Shown here one piece after another: positions 1 through 7,675 of a DNA stretch of 13,299 nucleotides. The stretch's first letter is position 1. Every line of letters starts with the position of its first letter. Both the position numbers and the translations under genes were made by a program. Source of the stretch: Acidobacteriota bacterium (GTDB taxonomy: Bacteria; Acidobacteriota; Terriglobia; Terriglobales; Acidobacteriaceae); NCBI GenBank assembly GCA_021805955.1, contig JAJZDO010000042.1:1-13299 (forward strand). The letters are read 5' to 3'. The notes beneath the pieces were generated by a model that searched no databases, was not told the origin of the DNA, and saw nothing but the letters and a program-made list of their open reading frames with translations.

Positions 1-49
1 CGAGGGGGGGATGTCGAGAAAACTTTAGTAATTGAGGTAATGCATTCTA

Positions 50-71
50 GATAGTTAATAGACTAACTGTC
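50..71. promoter_or_regulatory. Inverted repeat upstream of the glycosyltransferase gene
   Basis: An 8-bp dyad lies here: arms 50-57 and 64-71 pair with one T:G wobble around a 6-base spacer (GATAGTTA / TAACTGTC). Its centre is about 76 bases upstream of the start site predicted from the sigma-54-like element at 110-125. That would be close for an enhancer-binding-protein site but not impossible. I did not find the same dyad upstream of the other sigma-54-like elements, so a regulatory role is only a guess. The rest of bases 1-137 holds no gene I can support. Confidence 0.25.
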
Positions 72-109
72 ATCAACACGGACGGCACAATCTGCATTCA
101 CAACCCAGC

Positions 110-125
110 TTGGCACTCTACTTGC
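110..125 (+). promoter_or_regulatory. Sigma-54-like -24/-12 promoter before the glycosyltransferase
   Basis: The sequence TTGGCAC-N5-TTGC carries GG and GC elements exactly ten bases apart and is followed by T. It matches the RpoN consensus YTGGCACG-N4-TTGCW at all defined positions except the G after CAC. The predicted transcription start is near base 137, one base before the ATG at 138, so the message would be essentially leaderless. It is one of four TTGG-N8-TTGC elements in the window, all intergenic. Confidence 0.6.
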
Positions 126-137
126 TGGCTTTCGGGT

Positions 138-1727
138 ATGGTCTCGCGGCGCTGGCTGGATATTGCACTTCTCACGGGCGCAGTTGCTGCGACACGGTTT
201 GCCTTCCGAAGCCGCTATCTCTATGACATCGACTCCGTAAATTTCGCCTTGGGGATGGCCCGTTTCGACCCTCGCGTGTACCAGCCACATCCGCCCGGCT
301 ATTTTCTGTACATATGCCTGGGGCGCCTGCTAAACGTTCCCCTTCAAAATGCCAACCTCGCACTCGTCATCCTGAGTATTCTTGCCAGCTGTGGAACCGT
401 CCCGGTCATATACCGACTGGCTCAAGAGTGGTTTGGAGTCCGCGCTGCTCAGTTCGCCGGAGTCCTTTTCCTGCTGTCGCCTCTGGCATGGTTTCACGGC
501 ACGGTTGCCTTGACCTACAGCGTAGAAGCATTCTTTTCCGCCCTGATTGGACTTTTATGTTGGCGTCTCTACAGCGGGCGAGACAATCTTGTTTTCGCAA
601 CCGCTATCGTTCTTGGGATTTCGGCGGGCATTCGCCCCTCGTCACTCCTGTTTCTAGGTCCTCTTTTCTTGTTTTCGCTGCGCCACGCACCGAAGAGAAG
701 ATTGGCCGCGATCGCCGTTCTGTCAGCGGCGCTTATTGCCTGGTTTTTGCCGATGATTGCAGCTAGCGGCGGTTTCAAAGCCTATTTCGAGGCGCTGTTC
801 TCGCTTTGGGGATTGGTACCGGCGAAGACGACAGTCTTCAATTCCTCGCCCGCAACCTCGATTGCACGCGCATTTACCATCGTCTTGATCTATTTTCTGG
901 CATTCGGCACTGCGTCCATCGCTCCCCTCGGCGCGATGTACCAACCTGGGCCAAACGATCCGCGCAAGACGATATTTACCTGGGTGTGGATAGCTCCGGC
1001 ACTTTGCTTCTTCACGTTAATTTTTCTCAAATTTGTCAACAGCGGCTACCTCTTGCTGCTGGCGGCACCAGCCTGCGTGTGGCTAGGGTATTGGGGGTCT
1101 CAGTGGTATGAGAACGCGGCATTGCGCAGGCCAGCCAAGATCGCGGTCATCGCCCTGTGTGCGACCGCGAATGTCCTCCTCTATCTCGCCTCTCCCTTCT
1201 ACTGTTCCTATCGCTCCGTGCGGCGATTTGAGGCGACACTAGAGGCTGTCCGTTCCGCTCTTCCGCAGGTTGCTTCGGCAAAGGGCACGCTGATCATTGG
1301 TTTCGACTCGCATTTCCTGGGCTATCGCCATGCTGGGTATTATCTGCCCGACTATTTCACGGTGGAGTACCCGGAAGAACGGCTCCGAGAAGGCGAGCGT
1401 GTGTTCGCCATGCACGGGCGTGACACACGCCTGCTGTCCGAGCTGCCCGTTGCCTCATACTCCCGGTTCGTTTTTTTCCCTCTGCCAGATGGCTCCGCCT
1501 CCTACCGCGACTATATGGAAAAGGTCACGCGAAAGGTTCCTGTCTCCAGCCTGCAAACGGTTCATGTAGCTGGTTTTGACTTCGTAACCGGTCCCATTGC
1601 GGATCTCCGCTTTCTGTTTCCCAATGCGATGAAGTACCCGTCGGGTGTATCCACCTCGTCACTTACCGGGCTGGTCTGTAAACAACCGTGCACACCCATT
1701 CCGGTAACAAAGTCCATAACGCATTGA
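138..1727 (+). CDS. GT-C-fold multispanning membrane glycosyltransferase (PMT/ArnT-like)
   Basis: This 529-residue polytopic protein starts with a membrane segment (about residues 8-23). It is followed by an acidic extracytoplasmic motif, YDIDSVNFALG, and then QPHPPGYFLY. That early Asp-containing loop followed by a PPGY-type motif is characteristic of GT-C glycosyltransferases that use a polyprenyl-phosphate sugar donor (PMT_2/GT39, GT83 and DUF2723 relatives). About nine or ten further hydrophobic stretches run to roughly residue 350, then a mainly soluble C-terminal region that probably faces the periplasm. The natural acceptor is unknown. Lying next to a Tad pilus locus it might modify a pilin or an exported polysaccharide, but that is inference from position. 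ATG 138 is the only reasonable start: there is no in-frame ATG, GTG or TTG back to the stop at 48-50, and the next in-frame starts (249, 255) would remove the first membrane segment and the Asp motif. No Shine-Dalgarno sequence precedes it, which fits a leaderless message. Confidence 0.72.
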   Translation: MVSRRWLDIALLTGAVAATRFAFRSRYLYDIDSVNFALGMARFDPRVYQPHPPGYFLYICLGRLLNVPLQNANLALVILSILASCGTVPVIYRLAQEWFGVRAAQFAGVLFLLSPLAWFHGTVALTYSVEAFFSALIGLLCWRLYSGRDNLVFATAIVLGISAGIRPSSLLFLGPLFLFSLRHAPKRRLAAIAVLSAALIAWFLPMIAASGGFKAYFEALFSLWGLVPAKTTVFNSSPATSIARAFTIVLIYFLAFGTASIAPLGAMYQPGPNDPRKTIFTWVWIAPALCFFTLIFLKFVNSGYLLLLAAPACVWLGYWGSQWYENAALRRPAKIAVIALCATANVLLYLASPFYCSYRSVRRFEATLEAVRSALPQVASAKGTLIIGFDSHFLGYRHAGYYLPDYFTVEYPEERLREGERVFAMHGRDTRLLSELPVASYSRFVFFPLPDGSASYRDYMEKVTRKVPVSSLQTVHVAGFDFVTGPIADLRFLFPNAMKYPSGVSTSSLTGLVCKQPCTPIPVTKSITH

Positions 1728-1755
1728 ATTTAGACTGTTCCCGACGCTGACCGGT

Positions 1756-1771
1756 TTGGACGGACGATTGC
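1756..1771 (+). promoter_or_regulatory. Sigma-54-like -24/-12 promoter before cpaA
   Basis: The sequence TTGG-ACGGACGA-TTGC is followed by A, with GG and GC exactly ten bases apart. The -12 half (TTGCA) is perfect. The -24 half keeps TTGG but not the following CAC. The predicted start is near base 1783, giving a 31-base leader that contains a purine-rich ribosome binding stretch before ATG 1814. The spacing to the gene is what a functional promoter would have. It would drive the cpaA-cpaE-cpaF-tadB-tadC series. Confidence 0.55.
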
Positions 1772-1813
1772 ACTTCCACAAGTGTTTTCTGGAATGGGAG
1801 AAAGAGTAGGTGT

Positions 1814-2329
1814 ATGCATTCGATCGCCTGGTGGCCGACTCTGATTGTTCTGGCTATCGCAACTTTTACAGATGTGCGCAGTTGCCGCATTCCAAATTGG
1901 CTGGTATTGCCCTTTCTGCTGGCAGGAGTGGCAGTCTCGGGCTGGATCCATGGTTGGCATGGAGTCGGGCAAAGCTTGTTGGGGGTTGGTCTGGGAACCC
2001 TTGTTCTTGGATTCTTTTGCTGGATGGGTGGAATGGGAATGGGTGATTTGAAACTGTGCGCCGCTGTGGGAGCCTGGATCGGGCCCGCCCAGTTGCTGGT
2101 GGCACTGGTGATAACGGGAATGGTAGGCGGAATGATGGCACTTTGCTGGGCAATTGTCGGCGGCTTTGTCGGTGAACTGTTGAGTGGAACCGGAGAGTTG
2201 CTTTTCGGGCTGAGAAAACGCGGACTTCGCCCTCATCCCGATCTGGTTCTCAGCAATCCGCTGACGCGCAAGATGCCATATGCGCCTGCAATTGCGATCG
2301 GCACACTCATCTCTTTTTTTTCTCATTGA
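1814..2329 (+). CDS. cpaA: Prepilin peptidase, A24 family (TadV/CpaA)
   Basis: This integral-membrane aspartic protease cleaves the leader peptide of Flp pilin and TadE/TadF pseudopilins at the cytoplasmic face. It is 171 residues long, with about five or six membrane segments. Both catalytic aspartates are visible: D20 in TDVRSCRIPNW and D78 in the GxGD motif (GMGDLK). The N-terminal methylase domain of full-length PilD-type enzymes is absent, as is normal for TadV/CpaA. The ATG at 1814 is preceded by the purine-rich run GGGAGAAAGAGTAGG. An overlapping GTG-initiated reading at 1810 is in a different frame and is a shadow. It is the first gene of the assembly series and lies 38 bases before cpaE. 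Its likely substrates in the window are the two TadE-type proteins. Confidence 0.92.
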   Translation: MHSIAWWPTLIVLAIATFTDVRSCRIPNWLVLPFLLAGVAVSGWIHGWHGVGQSLLGVGLGTLVLGFFCWMGGMGMGDLKLCAAVGAWIGPAQLLVALVITGMVGGMMALCWAIVGGFVGELLSGTGELLFGLRKRGLRPHPDLVLSNPLTRKMPYAPAIAIGTLISFFSH

Positions 2330-2367
2330 GGTCGGATGTACATATTTTTGCGGATTGACGGGATGAC

Positions 2368-3624
2368 ATGCAAACTTCAGTTCAGATGGGCAAAATCACG
2401 CAAGCACAAGGGGATTGCGAGTTGCTGATGGCCACAACTACTCAGGATCGAGATTCCCTGGGAGCCTCCACCTTGACGGTGGCCCTGATTGGCCCCGAGG
2501 AGTTGCGCCGTAACGCAGTTGCAAGTGCCCTGGCAGGGTCACAGGCACGCATCACCAGAGAGTTGACTTCGTATCCCGGGCTGGATGACGTGGCTCGGCT
2601 GTTGGAGTCACACTACGACGTCGTCATTATTGAGCTGGATACCGATCCGGAACATGCTCTGGACCTTATCGAGGCGATCAGCGTCAACAACTCCGTCACT
2701 GTGATGGTCTACTCTGCGCGTTCAGATTCTGCCATGCTGGTTCGTTGCATGCGAGCGGGCGCCCGCGAGTTCCTGCCCTTACCCATCAGCCCGGGAGCGA
2801 TTGAAGAAGCCATGGTGCGCGCCATGGTGCGCCGCCCTGCGGTTCGTCCCGCCAACAGAAAGGCGTTGGGGAAACTCATGGTGTTTATCGGAGCTAAGGG
2901 TGGTTCCGGCGTTACCACCATCGCCACCAACTTCGCTGTAGCGATCGCCCAGGAATCCCAGCAAAATGCTCTTTTGATCGATCTGGATCTGCCGATCGGC
3001 GATGCCGCCCTCAGCCTGGGTATACGCTCCGAATTCTCGGTGGCGAACGCGCTTGAGAATTTCAACCGATTGGACTCGAATTTCTTTTCGAAGCTGCTGA
3101 GCAAACATAGTTCGGGACTTTCGGTTCTAGCCACGCCGGACGTGTACATTCCGATTTCAGCCCCTGTCGAGGCGGTCGAGAAGGTGGTCGCTGTGGCACG
3201 GCAAACCTTTGACTTCGTGATCGTGGACGCCGGTTCCAACATAACCCCCGCCGTCAAGACACTGTTCAGGGACGCCTCCACCGTCTATTTAATTACGCAG
3301 GTCGGCGTCCCTGAATTGCGCAATTCCAATCGTATGATCGCTGAGTTCTTTGCCGCTTCCGGATTCAAGCCGGAGGTCGTGCTCAATCGCTTTACTCAGC
3401 GCCCACTTGGGATCGACGAAAAAGAGATCGGCAAGGCGTTGACCCTGCAGCCGCAATGGAAGGTTCCCAGTGACTATGAAACTGCTCAGCTCGCGCAGAA
3501 TACAGCCAGCGCTCTGGCGCTGAAGAACTCTTCGATCTCACGGGTGATTCGGCAAATGGCAAGAGTGGCCTGTGGCTTGCCAAAGAATTCGGACAAAAAG
3601 AAAGGTTTTAGCTTGTTCGGTTAA
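2368..3624 (+). CDS. cpaE: Pilus localisation ATPase, TadZ/CpaE family
   Basis: This MinD/ParA-like protein places the Tad machine at its cellular site. It is 418 residues from ATG 2368. Residues about 35-145 look like a response-regulator receiver (TVALIGPEE, then [10 protein letters not shown], then [10 protein letters not shown]). The position that normally holds the phospho-accepting Asp reads Glu (VVIIE), so phosphorylation is doubtful. The ATPase domain begins near residue 170 with the deviant Walker A KGGSGVTT (K177-T184). It has Val where ParA proteins have the second Lys, as is common in the TadZ/CpaE family, followed by [12 protein letters not shown] later ATG at 2428 would remove 20 residues that show no domain. 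Neither ATG has a strong ribosome binding site, so the start is uncertain. The gene lies between the peptidase and the secretion ATPase. Confidence 0.9.
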   Translation: MQTSVQMGKITQAQGDCELLMATTTQDRDSLGASTLTVALIGPEELRRNAVASALAGSQARITRELTSYPGLDDVARLLESHYDVVIIELDTDPEHALDLIEAISVNNSVTVMVYSARSDSAMLVRCMRAGAREFLPLPISPGAIEEAMVRAMVRRPAVRPANRKALGKLMVFIGAKGGSGVTTIATNFAVAIAQESQQNALLIDLDLPIGDAALSLGIRSEFSVANALENFNRLDSNFFSKLLSKHSSGLSVLATPDVYIPISAPVEAVEKVVAVARQTFDFVIVDAGSNITPAVKTLFRDASTVYLITQVGVPELRNSNRMIAEFFAASGFKPEVVLNRFTQRPLGIDEKEIGKALTLQPQWKVPSDYETAQLAQNTASALALKNSSISRVIRQMARVACGLPKNSDKKKGFSLFG

Positions 3625-3628
3625 GAGC

Positions 3629-3638
3629 GGGAGAAAGA
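3629..3638 (+). promoter_or_regulatory. Shine-Dalgarno that fixes the TTG start of cpaF
   Basis: GGGAGAAAG immediately precedes a TTG codon at 3639, with GGAG five bases away from it. No in-frame ATG lies near the expected N terminus, so this site is the main reason for choosing TTG 3639. Confidence 0.6.
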
Positions 3639-4949
3639 TTGTTTGCAGCAACGGATGGGTGGCATATTGTGGAAGCGCTGAATATCGAGAAGCTCAAGTC
3701 GGAAACACACCGGATACTGATCTCCAAGCTCGATCTGGAGAAGCTGTCGCGCGTGAACTCGCAGCAGGCGCGCCAGGCGGTGGCGGGCATGGTGAACCAG
3801 ATCATCACCGAGCAGAAAGTGCCGTTGAGCCTAGGCGAGCAAGAGAAAATTCAAGCTGACCTGCTCGATGAAGTCTTTGGCCTGGGCCCATTGGAGCCGT
3901 TGCTTCGGGACAAGACGGTCTCAGAAATTCTGGTGAACGGTACGGACCATGTATTTATTGAGCGTGCCGGAGTCCTGCAGCGGATCCAGTCTACTTTTCG
4001 CGATGATCGCCACTTGTTGCAGATCATTGACCGCATCGTCTCCCGCGTTGGCCGCAGGGTAGACGAATCTTCTCCCATGGTCGACGCCCGACTGGCCGAC
4101 GGTTCCCGCGTGAACGCCATTATTCCGCCGTTGGCGTTGGATGGCCCTGCCCTCTCCATTCGACGTTTCGGGACAGGCCCGGTTTCCGCGAGACAGTTGG
4201 TGGAGTTGAAGACAGTTTCACCCGAGATGATGGAAATGCTGGCCGCAGCGGTTCGCGCTCGCATCAGCATCCTGATTTCCGGTGGCACCGGTGCCGGGAA
4301 GACGACTTTTTTGAACATCCTGTCGCATAATATTCCGCCGAATGAGCGCATTGTGACCATCGAAGACGCAGCCGAATTACAACTGGCGCAGGAAAATATT
4401 GTCCGGTTGGAAACCCGGCCGCCCAACATTGAGGGGGTGGGAGCCATTCGTCAGCGTCAACTACTCATCAACAGCCTGCGTATGCGCCCAGACCGAATCA
4501 TCATTGGCGAGGTGCGTGGTGAGGAGGCGTTCGACATGCTGCAGGCCATGAATACTGGCCACGAGGGATCTATGACAACGATTCACGCCAATACTCCCCG
4601 GGATGCGCTGTCCCGTCTGGAATCAATGGTCGCGATGAGCAATTTGAATATTCCAGAGCGAACGGTGCGCCAGCAGATGGCTTCCGCAATCGCCCTCGTG
4701 ATCCAGGTTTCCCGTCTGAGCGATGGCAGCCGTAAGGTTACCAGCATTTCTGAGATCACCGGAATGGAAGAAAACGTGATCAGCATGCATGAGATTTTTA
4801 ATTTCCACAAAAAAGGCATAGGACCGGACGGCCGGGTCATTGGTGCATTCCAGCCGACGCATATTCGTCCCAAATTTCTTGAACAGCTACGAATTTCCGG
4901 GATATTTCTGCCGACGGGTTTGTTTGAGCAAGCGTTGGAAGTGAACTAA
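3639..4949 (+). CDS. cpaF: Tad secretion ATPase, TadA/CpaF family
   Basis: This hexameric GspE/VirB11-superfamily ATPase energises Flp pilus assembly at the inner membrane. It is 436 residues from a TTG start at 3639, a normal length for the family. The N-terminal domain (residues about 60-190) includes [18 protein letters not shown] and [20 protein letters not shown]. The Walker A is GGTGAGKT (residues 215-222, K221). The Asp box appears as [11 protein letters not shown]. The Walker B-like [11 protein letters not shown] has E291 as the candidate catalytic Glu. The His box TTIHAN has H316. It is followed by [14 protein letters not shown], typical of CpaF rather than PilB. It lies 14 bases after cpaE and 8 bases before tadB, so it is almost certainly co-transcribed with them. 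A GTG at 3669 is a less likely alternative start. Confidence 0.95.
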   Translation: MFAATDGWHIVEALNIEKLKSETHRILISKLDLEKLSRVNSQQARQAVAGMVNQIITEQKVPLSLGEQEKIQADLLDEVFGLGPLEPLLRDKTVSEILVNGTDHVFIERAGVLQRIQSTFRDDRHLLQIIDRIVSRVGRRVDESSPMVDARLADGSRVNAIIPPLALDGPALSIRRFGTGPVSARQLVELKTVSPEMMEMLAAAVRARISILISGGTGAGKTTFLNILSHNIPPNERIVTIEDAAELQLAQENIVRLETRPPNIEGVGAIRQRQLLINSLRMRPDRIIIGEVRGEEAFDMLQAMNTGHEGSMTTIHANTPRDALSRLESMVAMSNLNIPERTVRQQMASAIALVIQVSRLSDGSRKVTSISEITGMEENVISMHEIFNFHKKGIGPDGRVIGAFQPTHIRPKFLEQLRISGIFLPTGLFEQALEVN

Positions 4950-4957
4950 CAAGGATT

Positions 4958-5941
4958 GTGAGTCGAGATATGTTACTGCTGGTGGTGCTTGTATTTATCG
5001 GCGTATTTGCGGTGCTGGCGCTGCTCCTGATCGCGAGCGGAACGGGCGCCTCGCAGCAAACCAAGCAGACCCTGGCAGTGCTGGAGTCGGCGCTTGTAGT
5101 GGAACAGTCGAAAACCGGCGATCCCATCGTGGACATTCGCAAGAGCGAATTGCTCAGCGCAGTTCCTTGGATCAATCGCTGGCTGTTGGAGTTTGATGTT
5201 GCTCCACAGTTGCGTAGTCTTTTGTACCAGGCCAATGTGAAATGGACTGCCGGCGGTCTGCTATTGATGTCCGCCGCCTGTTTTGCGTTCCCAGCGTACC
5301 TGATCTATCTGCGGACTGGAACTGCCATTTTTGCAGCGGGGATTGGACTGATTGCGGGAGGAGGGCCAATATTCTACGTGCTGCACAAACGCAGACAGCG
5401 TTTCAATAAATTTGAAGAGGAGTTGCCGGAGGCATTGGATCTAATGGTGAGCGCGCTCCGCGCTGGCCACAGTTTGATCGCCGCATTGGGTCTGGTCGCA
5501 CATGAATCTCCGGATCCCATTGGTACCGAGTTCCGCGTCTGTTTCGAGGAGCAGAACTACGGGCTTGAGCTGAGAACAGCCATGAGTAATTTGCTCCTGC
5601 GAGTTCCATTGCAGGATTTAAGAATCGTTGTGACTGCAATCCTGATTCAAAAAGAGAGTGGCGGAAATCTTGCCGAGGTCTTGGACAAGACTGCATATGT
5701 AATTCGTGAGCGGTATCGTCTGAAGCGCCAGGTACGTGTGCATACCGCTCAGGGACGCCTGACGGGTTGGATTCTTTCTTTCCTTCCCCTTGTGCTGGGC
5801 ATGGCACTCTATCTGATCAGCCCGGACATGATCAGTATCTTGTGGAAGCGTCCAATCGGCATCAAGCTTCTCTACACGGCGTCGGGCATGATGATCGTCG
5901 GGGCATTGATCATTCGAAAGATCGTCAATATGGAAGTTTAA
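4958..5941 (+). CDS. tadB: Tad platform membrane protein, TadB family (T2SSF domain)
   Basis: This is the inner-membrane platform component that pairs with TadC and is driven by CpaF; it is related to GspF/PilC. It is 327 residues long. A membrane segment lies at about residues 5-27, with two more near 92-138. The T2SSF domain begins with FEEELPEALDLMVSALRAG (about residue 150) and contains IQKESGGNLAEVLDK. Two C-terminal membrane segments close it. The start may be GTG 4958 or ATG 4970. The AAGGA at 4951-4955 is very close to the GTG and far from the ATG, so neither is decisive. The gene lies 8 bases after cpaF and 10 bases before tadC. Confidence 0.93.
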   Translation: MSRDMLLLVVLVFIGVFAVLALLLIASGTGASQQTKQTLAVLESALVVEQSKTGDPIVDIRKSELLSAVPWINRWLLEFDVAPQLRSLLYQANVKWTAGGLLLMSAACFAFPAYLIYLRTGTAIFAAGIGLIAGGGPIFYVLHKRRQRFNKFEEELPEALDLMVSALRAGHSLIAALGLVAHESPDPIGTEFRVCFEEQNYGLELRTAMSNLLLRVPLQDLRIVVTAILIQKESGGNLAEVLDKTAYVIRERYRLKRQVRVHTAQGRLTGWILSFLPLVLGMALYLISPDMISILWKRPIGIKLLYTASGMMIVGALIIRKIVNMEV

Positions 5942-5951
5942 AGGGTGAGTT

Positions 5952-6863
5952 ATGGGATTCGCCGTCTTTACATTTTTCGCGGTTTTATTATTGTTCGTCA
6001 GCGGCGGCCTTCTATTGTTCTATCGGGAAACGATGCTGCAGCGGATCAACGCCGTTGTCAGGCCAAGCGAAAAACGGGGAAAACTGTCGGGTGTCGCTCA
6101 GCAGACTGGTATGGCGCTTGGCGGAGTTGTCGAACAATTCGAGCGTCTTCTACCGAAAAGCCAGGCGGAGGTCTCGGTTGCGCAACAGCGCCTGGTTCGT
6201 GCTGGCTATCGCCGGGAATCGGCGCTGAAAAACTTCTATGGCGCGAAGGTTCTTATTCCTCTGATTGCATGCGTGCTGGTCATGGTAACTGGGTTCGCCC
6301 ACTCCAGTCCTTTCATCGTGTATCTGGCAGTGCTTGGACTAGGGTTCCTTGCGCCGGACTTCTGGCTCAGCCGGCAGATTACCAAACGGCAGAAGGCGAT
6401 CCGCCGCAGTCTGCCGGATGTCCTGGATCTTCTGGTCATTTGCATCGAAGCCGGCCAGAGTCTGGACCAGGCCACAAAACGCACTTCCGAGGAACTTCGT
6501 CTGGCTCAACCGGCCATCACCGATGAGTTGAGCGTGGTGGTTCTGGAACAGCGTGCAGGTCGTCCTCGCACGGATGCGTGGAGAAATTTTGCCGATCGTA
6601 CAGGCGTGGACAGCGTGCGCAATCTAGTTTCTGTCCTGGTTCAGTCGGAACAGTTTGGAACCAGCACGGCCAAAACTTTACGGATTCACTCTGACACCCT
6701 GCGAACCCAGCGTCGTCAGAAAGTGGAGGAGCAAGCGGCAAAGACCACGATCAAACTGGTGTTTCCGCTCGTGTTCTTTATTTTTCCGTCGCTCTTTCTG
6801 GTGACTCTGGGTCCGGCAGTCATCATTATGTCTGAATCGTTTCAGAAGTACCTCAACCATTGA
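5952..6863 (+). CDS. tadC: Tad platform membrane protein, TadC family (T2SSF domain)
   Basis: This is the second platform protein, likely to form a complex with TadB around the CpaF ATPase. It is 303 residues long with an N-terminal membrane segment (about residues 3-23) and two near 97-135. The T2SSF region starts RRSLPDVLDLLVICIEAG and includes LVQSEQFGTSTAKTLR. A final hydrophobic stretch, LVFPLVFFIFPSLFLVTLGP, precedes a short tail. The ATG at 5952 has an AGGGTGAG ribosome binding site overlapping the end of tadB. All elements expected of a full-length TadC are present. Confidence 0.93.
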   Translation: MGFAVFTFFAVLLLFVSGGLLLFYRETMLQRINAVVRPSEKRGKLSGVAQQTGMALGGVVEQFERLLPKSQAEVSVAQQRLVRAGYRRESALKNFYGAKVLIPLIACVLVMVTGFAHSSPFIVYLAVLGLGFLAPDFWLSRQITKRQKAIRRSLPDVLDLLVICIEAGQSLDQATKRTSEELRLAQPAITDELSVVVLEQRAGRPRTDAWRNFADRTGVDSVRNLVSVLVQSEQFGTSTAKTLRIHSDTLRTQRRQKVEEQAAKTTIKLVFPLVFFIFPSLFLVTLGPAVIIMSESFQKYLNH

Positions 6864-6879
6864 GAGAAGGGAGAAGCCG

Positions 6880-6975
6880 ATGAATAACGTAGAGATCATT
6901 CGAATCGTCGCTGGTGTCTTTTGTGTAGTCATACTGTTCATTTTGATTCAGCGCCGCCGTACACGAGTTCGCTAA
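6880..6975 (+). CDS. 31-residue single-span membrane microprotein, function unknown
   Basis: A short open frame follows tadC by 16 bases, with a strong purine-rich ribosome binding site (GAGAGAAGGGAGAAG) before the ATG. It encodes MNNVEIIRIVAG, then a hydrophobic stretch of about 14 residues ending at FILI, then QRRRTRVR. One membrane span followed by a block of Arg predicts an outside-N, inside-C topology. It has no Gly|xxxxGlu pilin processing site and is too short to be Flp pilin. The placement and ribosome binding site argue that it is translated as the last gene of the cpaA-tadC series. It could be a small accessory subunit of the TadB/TadC platform, but I know of no assigned function. 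Confidence 0.7.
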   Translation: MNNVEIIRIVAGVFCVVILFILIQRRRTRVR

Positions 6976-6994
6976 CAGTTTTTCAGCAAAGCTA

Positions 6995-7040
6995 TCGGCC
7001 CGGCACATGGGGCGCGTGCTGGGCCCATGTGCAGGGCCGA
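6995..7040. terminator. Strong 17-bp stem-loop at the end of the first tad gene series
   Basis: Arms 6995-7011 and 7024-7040 pair at 16 of 17 positions (one G-A mismatch) around a 12-base loop, beginning 20 bases after the microprotein stop codon. It is by far the strongest hairpin I noticed in non-coding DNA. No T-run follows on either strand, so it is not a classical intrinsic terminator. It may instead protect the 3' end of the upstream message or reduce read-through into the DUF192 gene. Confidence 0.5.
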
Positions 7041-7068
7041 CAATACCTCAGCGGGACGACTCCCATCC

Positions 7069-7145
7069 TCTTCCATTGGGAAGATGTGGCTGCTTCGTCC
7101 CTGGTTTTGGCTAGGGAACGTCTGCATCTTGAGTGATGTTGACGT
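7069..7145. other. Two further stem-loops in the tad/DUF192 intergenic gap
   Basis: A 6-bp stem with a 4-base loop lies at 7069-7084 (TCTTCC / GGAAGA). A longer one is at 7118-7145, with two five-pair segments (one G-T pair) separated by a single mismatch and a 6-base loop. Together with the hairpin at 6995-7040 they make the 262-base gap unusually rich in structure. No reading frame there looks like a protein and no sigma-54 element is present. A long untranslated leader, a processed 3' end or a small RNA are all possible. Confidence 0.3.
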
Positions 7146-7237
7146 GAAACATTGCGCGGCTACTTGGGTCCTCGTGCTAAACCCTGAGCCTGAATAGAAG
7201 TCAGAATTGCGGAAACCACCAGATTGCTGGGGATGAC

Positions 7238-7672
7238 ATGGAAAGACCGACATACTGCGTATACAACCAAACGCGTGAATGCTTCCTCAGCTTGGGGGTT
7301 ACTGCGGCGGACACTATTTTTACGCGGCTCAAAGGCCTCATTGGAAGACTCAGTATGCGGTCCGACGAGGGACTCTGGGTGGTTCCCTCGAGTGGAGTCC
7401 ACACTTGGGGCGTGCTGTTTCCGCTCGACCTGATTTATCTGGATGAGCACCTTCGTGTCGTTTACGTGACTGAACATTTCCCCCGCTTTAATGTGGCGCC
7501 GTTGAGAATCCGTGCTGCAAGCGTACTGGAATTGCCGACACACACCATCTACTCGTCTCAGACGCAGCCCGGAGACCAACTGGTAATCTGCGTGGCTGAC
7601 GAGATAGAAGAGCGATTGATGCAACAGGTTCCCGAAATATCTCAGCGGCCAAAGGAAATGAGCCGAATGTGA
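7238..7672 (+). CDS. DUF192 family protein
   Basis: This 144-residue protein has the DUF192 (UPF0127) pattern. It begins CVYNQTRECFLSLGV, then RLKGLIGRLSMRSDEGLWVVPS, then GVHTWGVLFPLDLIYLDEHLRVV, and ends the domain with SVLELPTHT and PGDQLVI. The family is small and widespread, and its biochemical role is not established. Many members have a signal peptide, but this one has none and appears cytoplasmic. The Cys often found just before the IHT-like motif is Ser here. The ATG at 7238 has a nearby TGGGG. It begins a new series: pilZ starts 3 bases after its stop, so the two are translationally close. Its repeated association with pilus genes here is seen; a role in pilus function is inference. 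Confidence 0.82.
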   Translation: MERPTYCVYNQTRECFLSLGVTAADTIFTRLKGLIGRLSMRSDEGLWVVPSSGVHTWGVLFPLDLIYLDEHLRVVYVTEHFPRFNVAPLRIRAASVLELPTHTIYSSQTQPGDQLVICVADEIEERLMQQVPEISQRPKEMSRM

Positions 7673-7675
7673 AGT

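Noticed and set aside
420..440. TTGG-N8-CTGC inside the glycosyltransferase gene
   Set aside because: One mismatch in the -12 box and a location deep in a coding region make it a chance near-match.
1730..2326. 198-codon minus-strand frame opposite cpaA
   Set aside because: cpaA has both catalytic Asp residues and membrane segments. The opposite frame is rich in His, Gln and Ser, as expected of an antisense shadow of membrane codons.
3851..4447. 198-codon minus-strand frame opposite cpaF
   Set aside because: It is a shadow of a strongly conserved ATPase gene with no motif of its own.
6880..6975. Microprotein considered as the missing Flp pilin
   Set aside because: At 31 residues it is too short, there is no Gly|xxxxGlu cleavage site, and the basic residues follow the membrane span instead of preceding it.
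6999..7016. GG-N10-GC at 7002-7015 in the stem-loop region
   Set aside because: The -12 half reads GCGC rather than TTGC, and it overlaps the arm of the 17-bp hairpin, which explains the sequence better.
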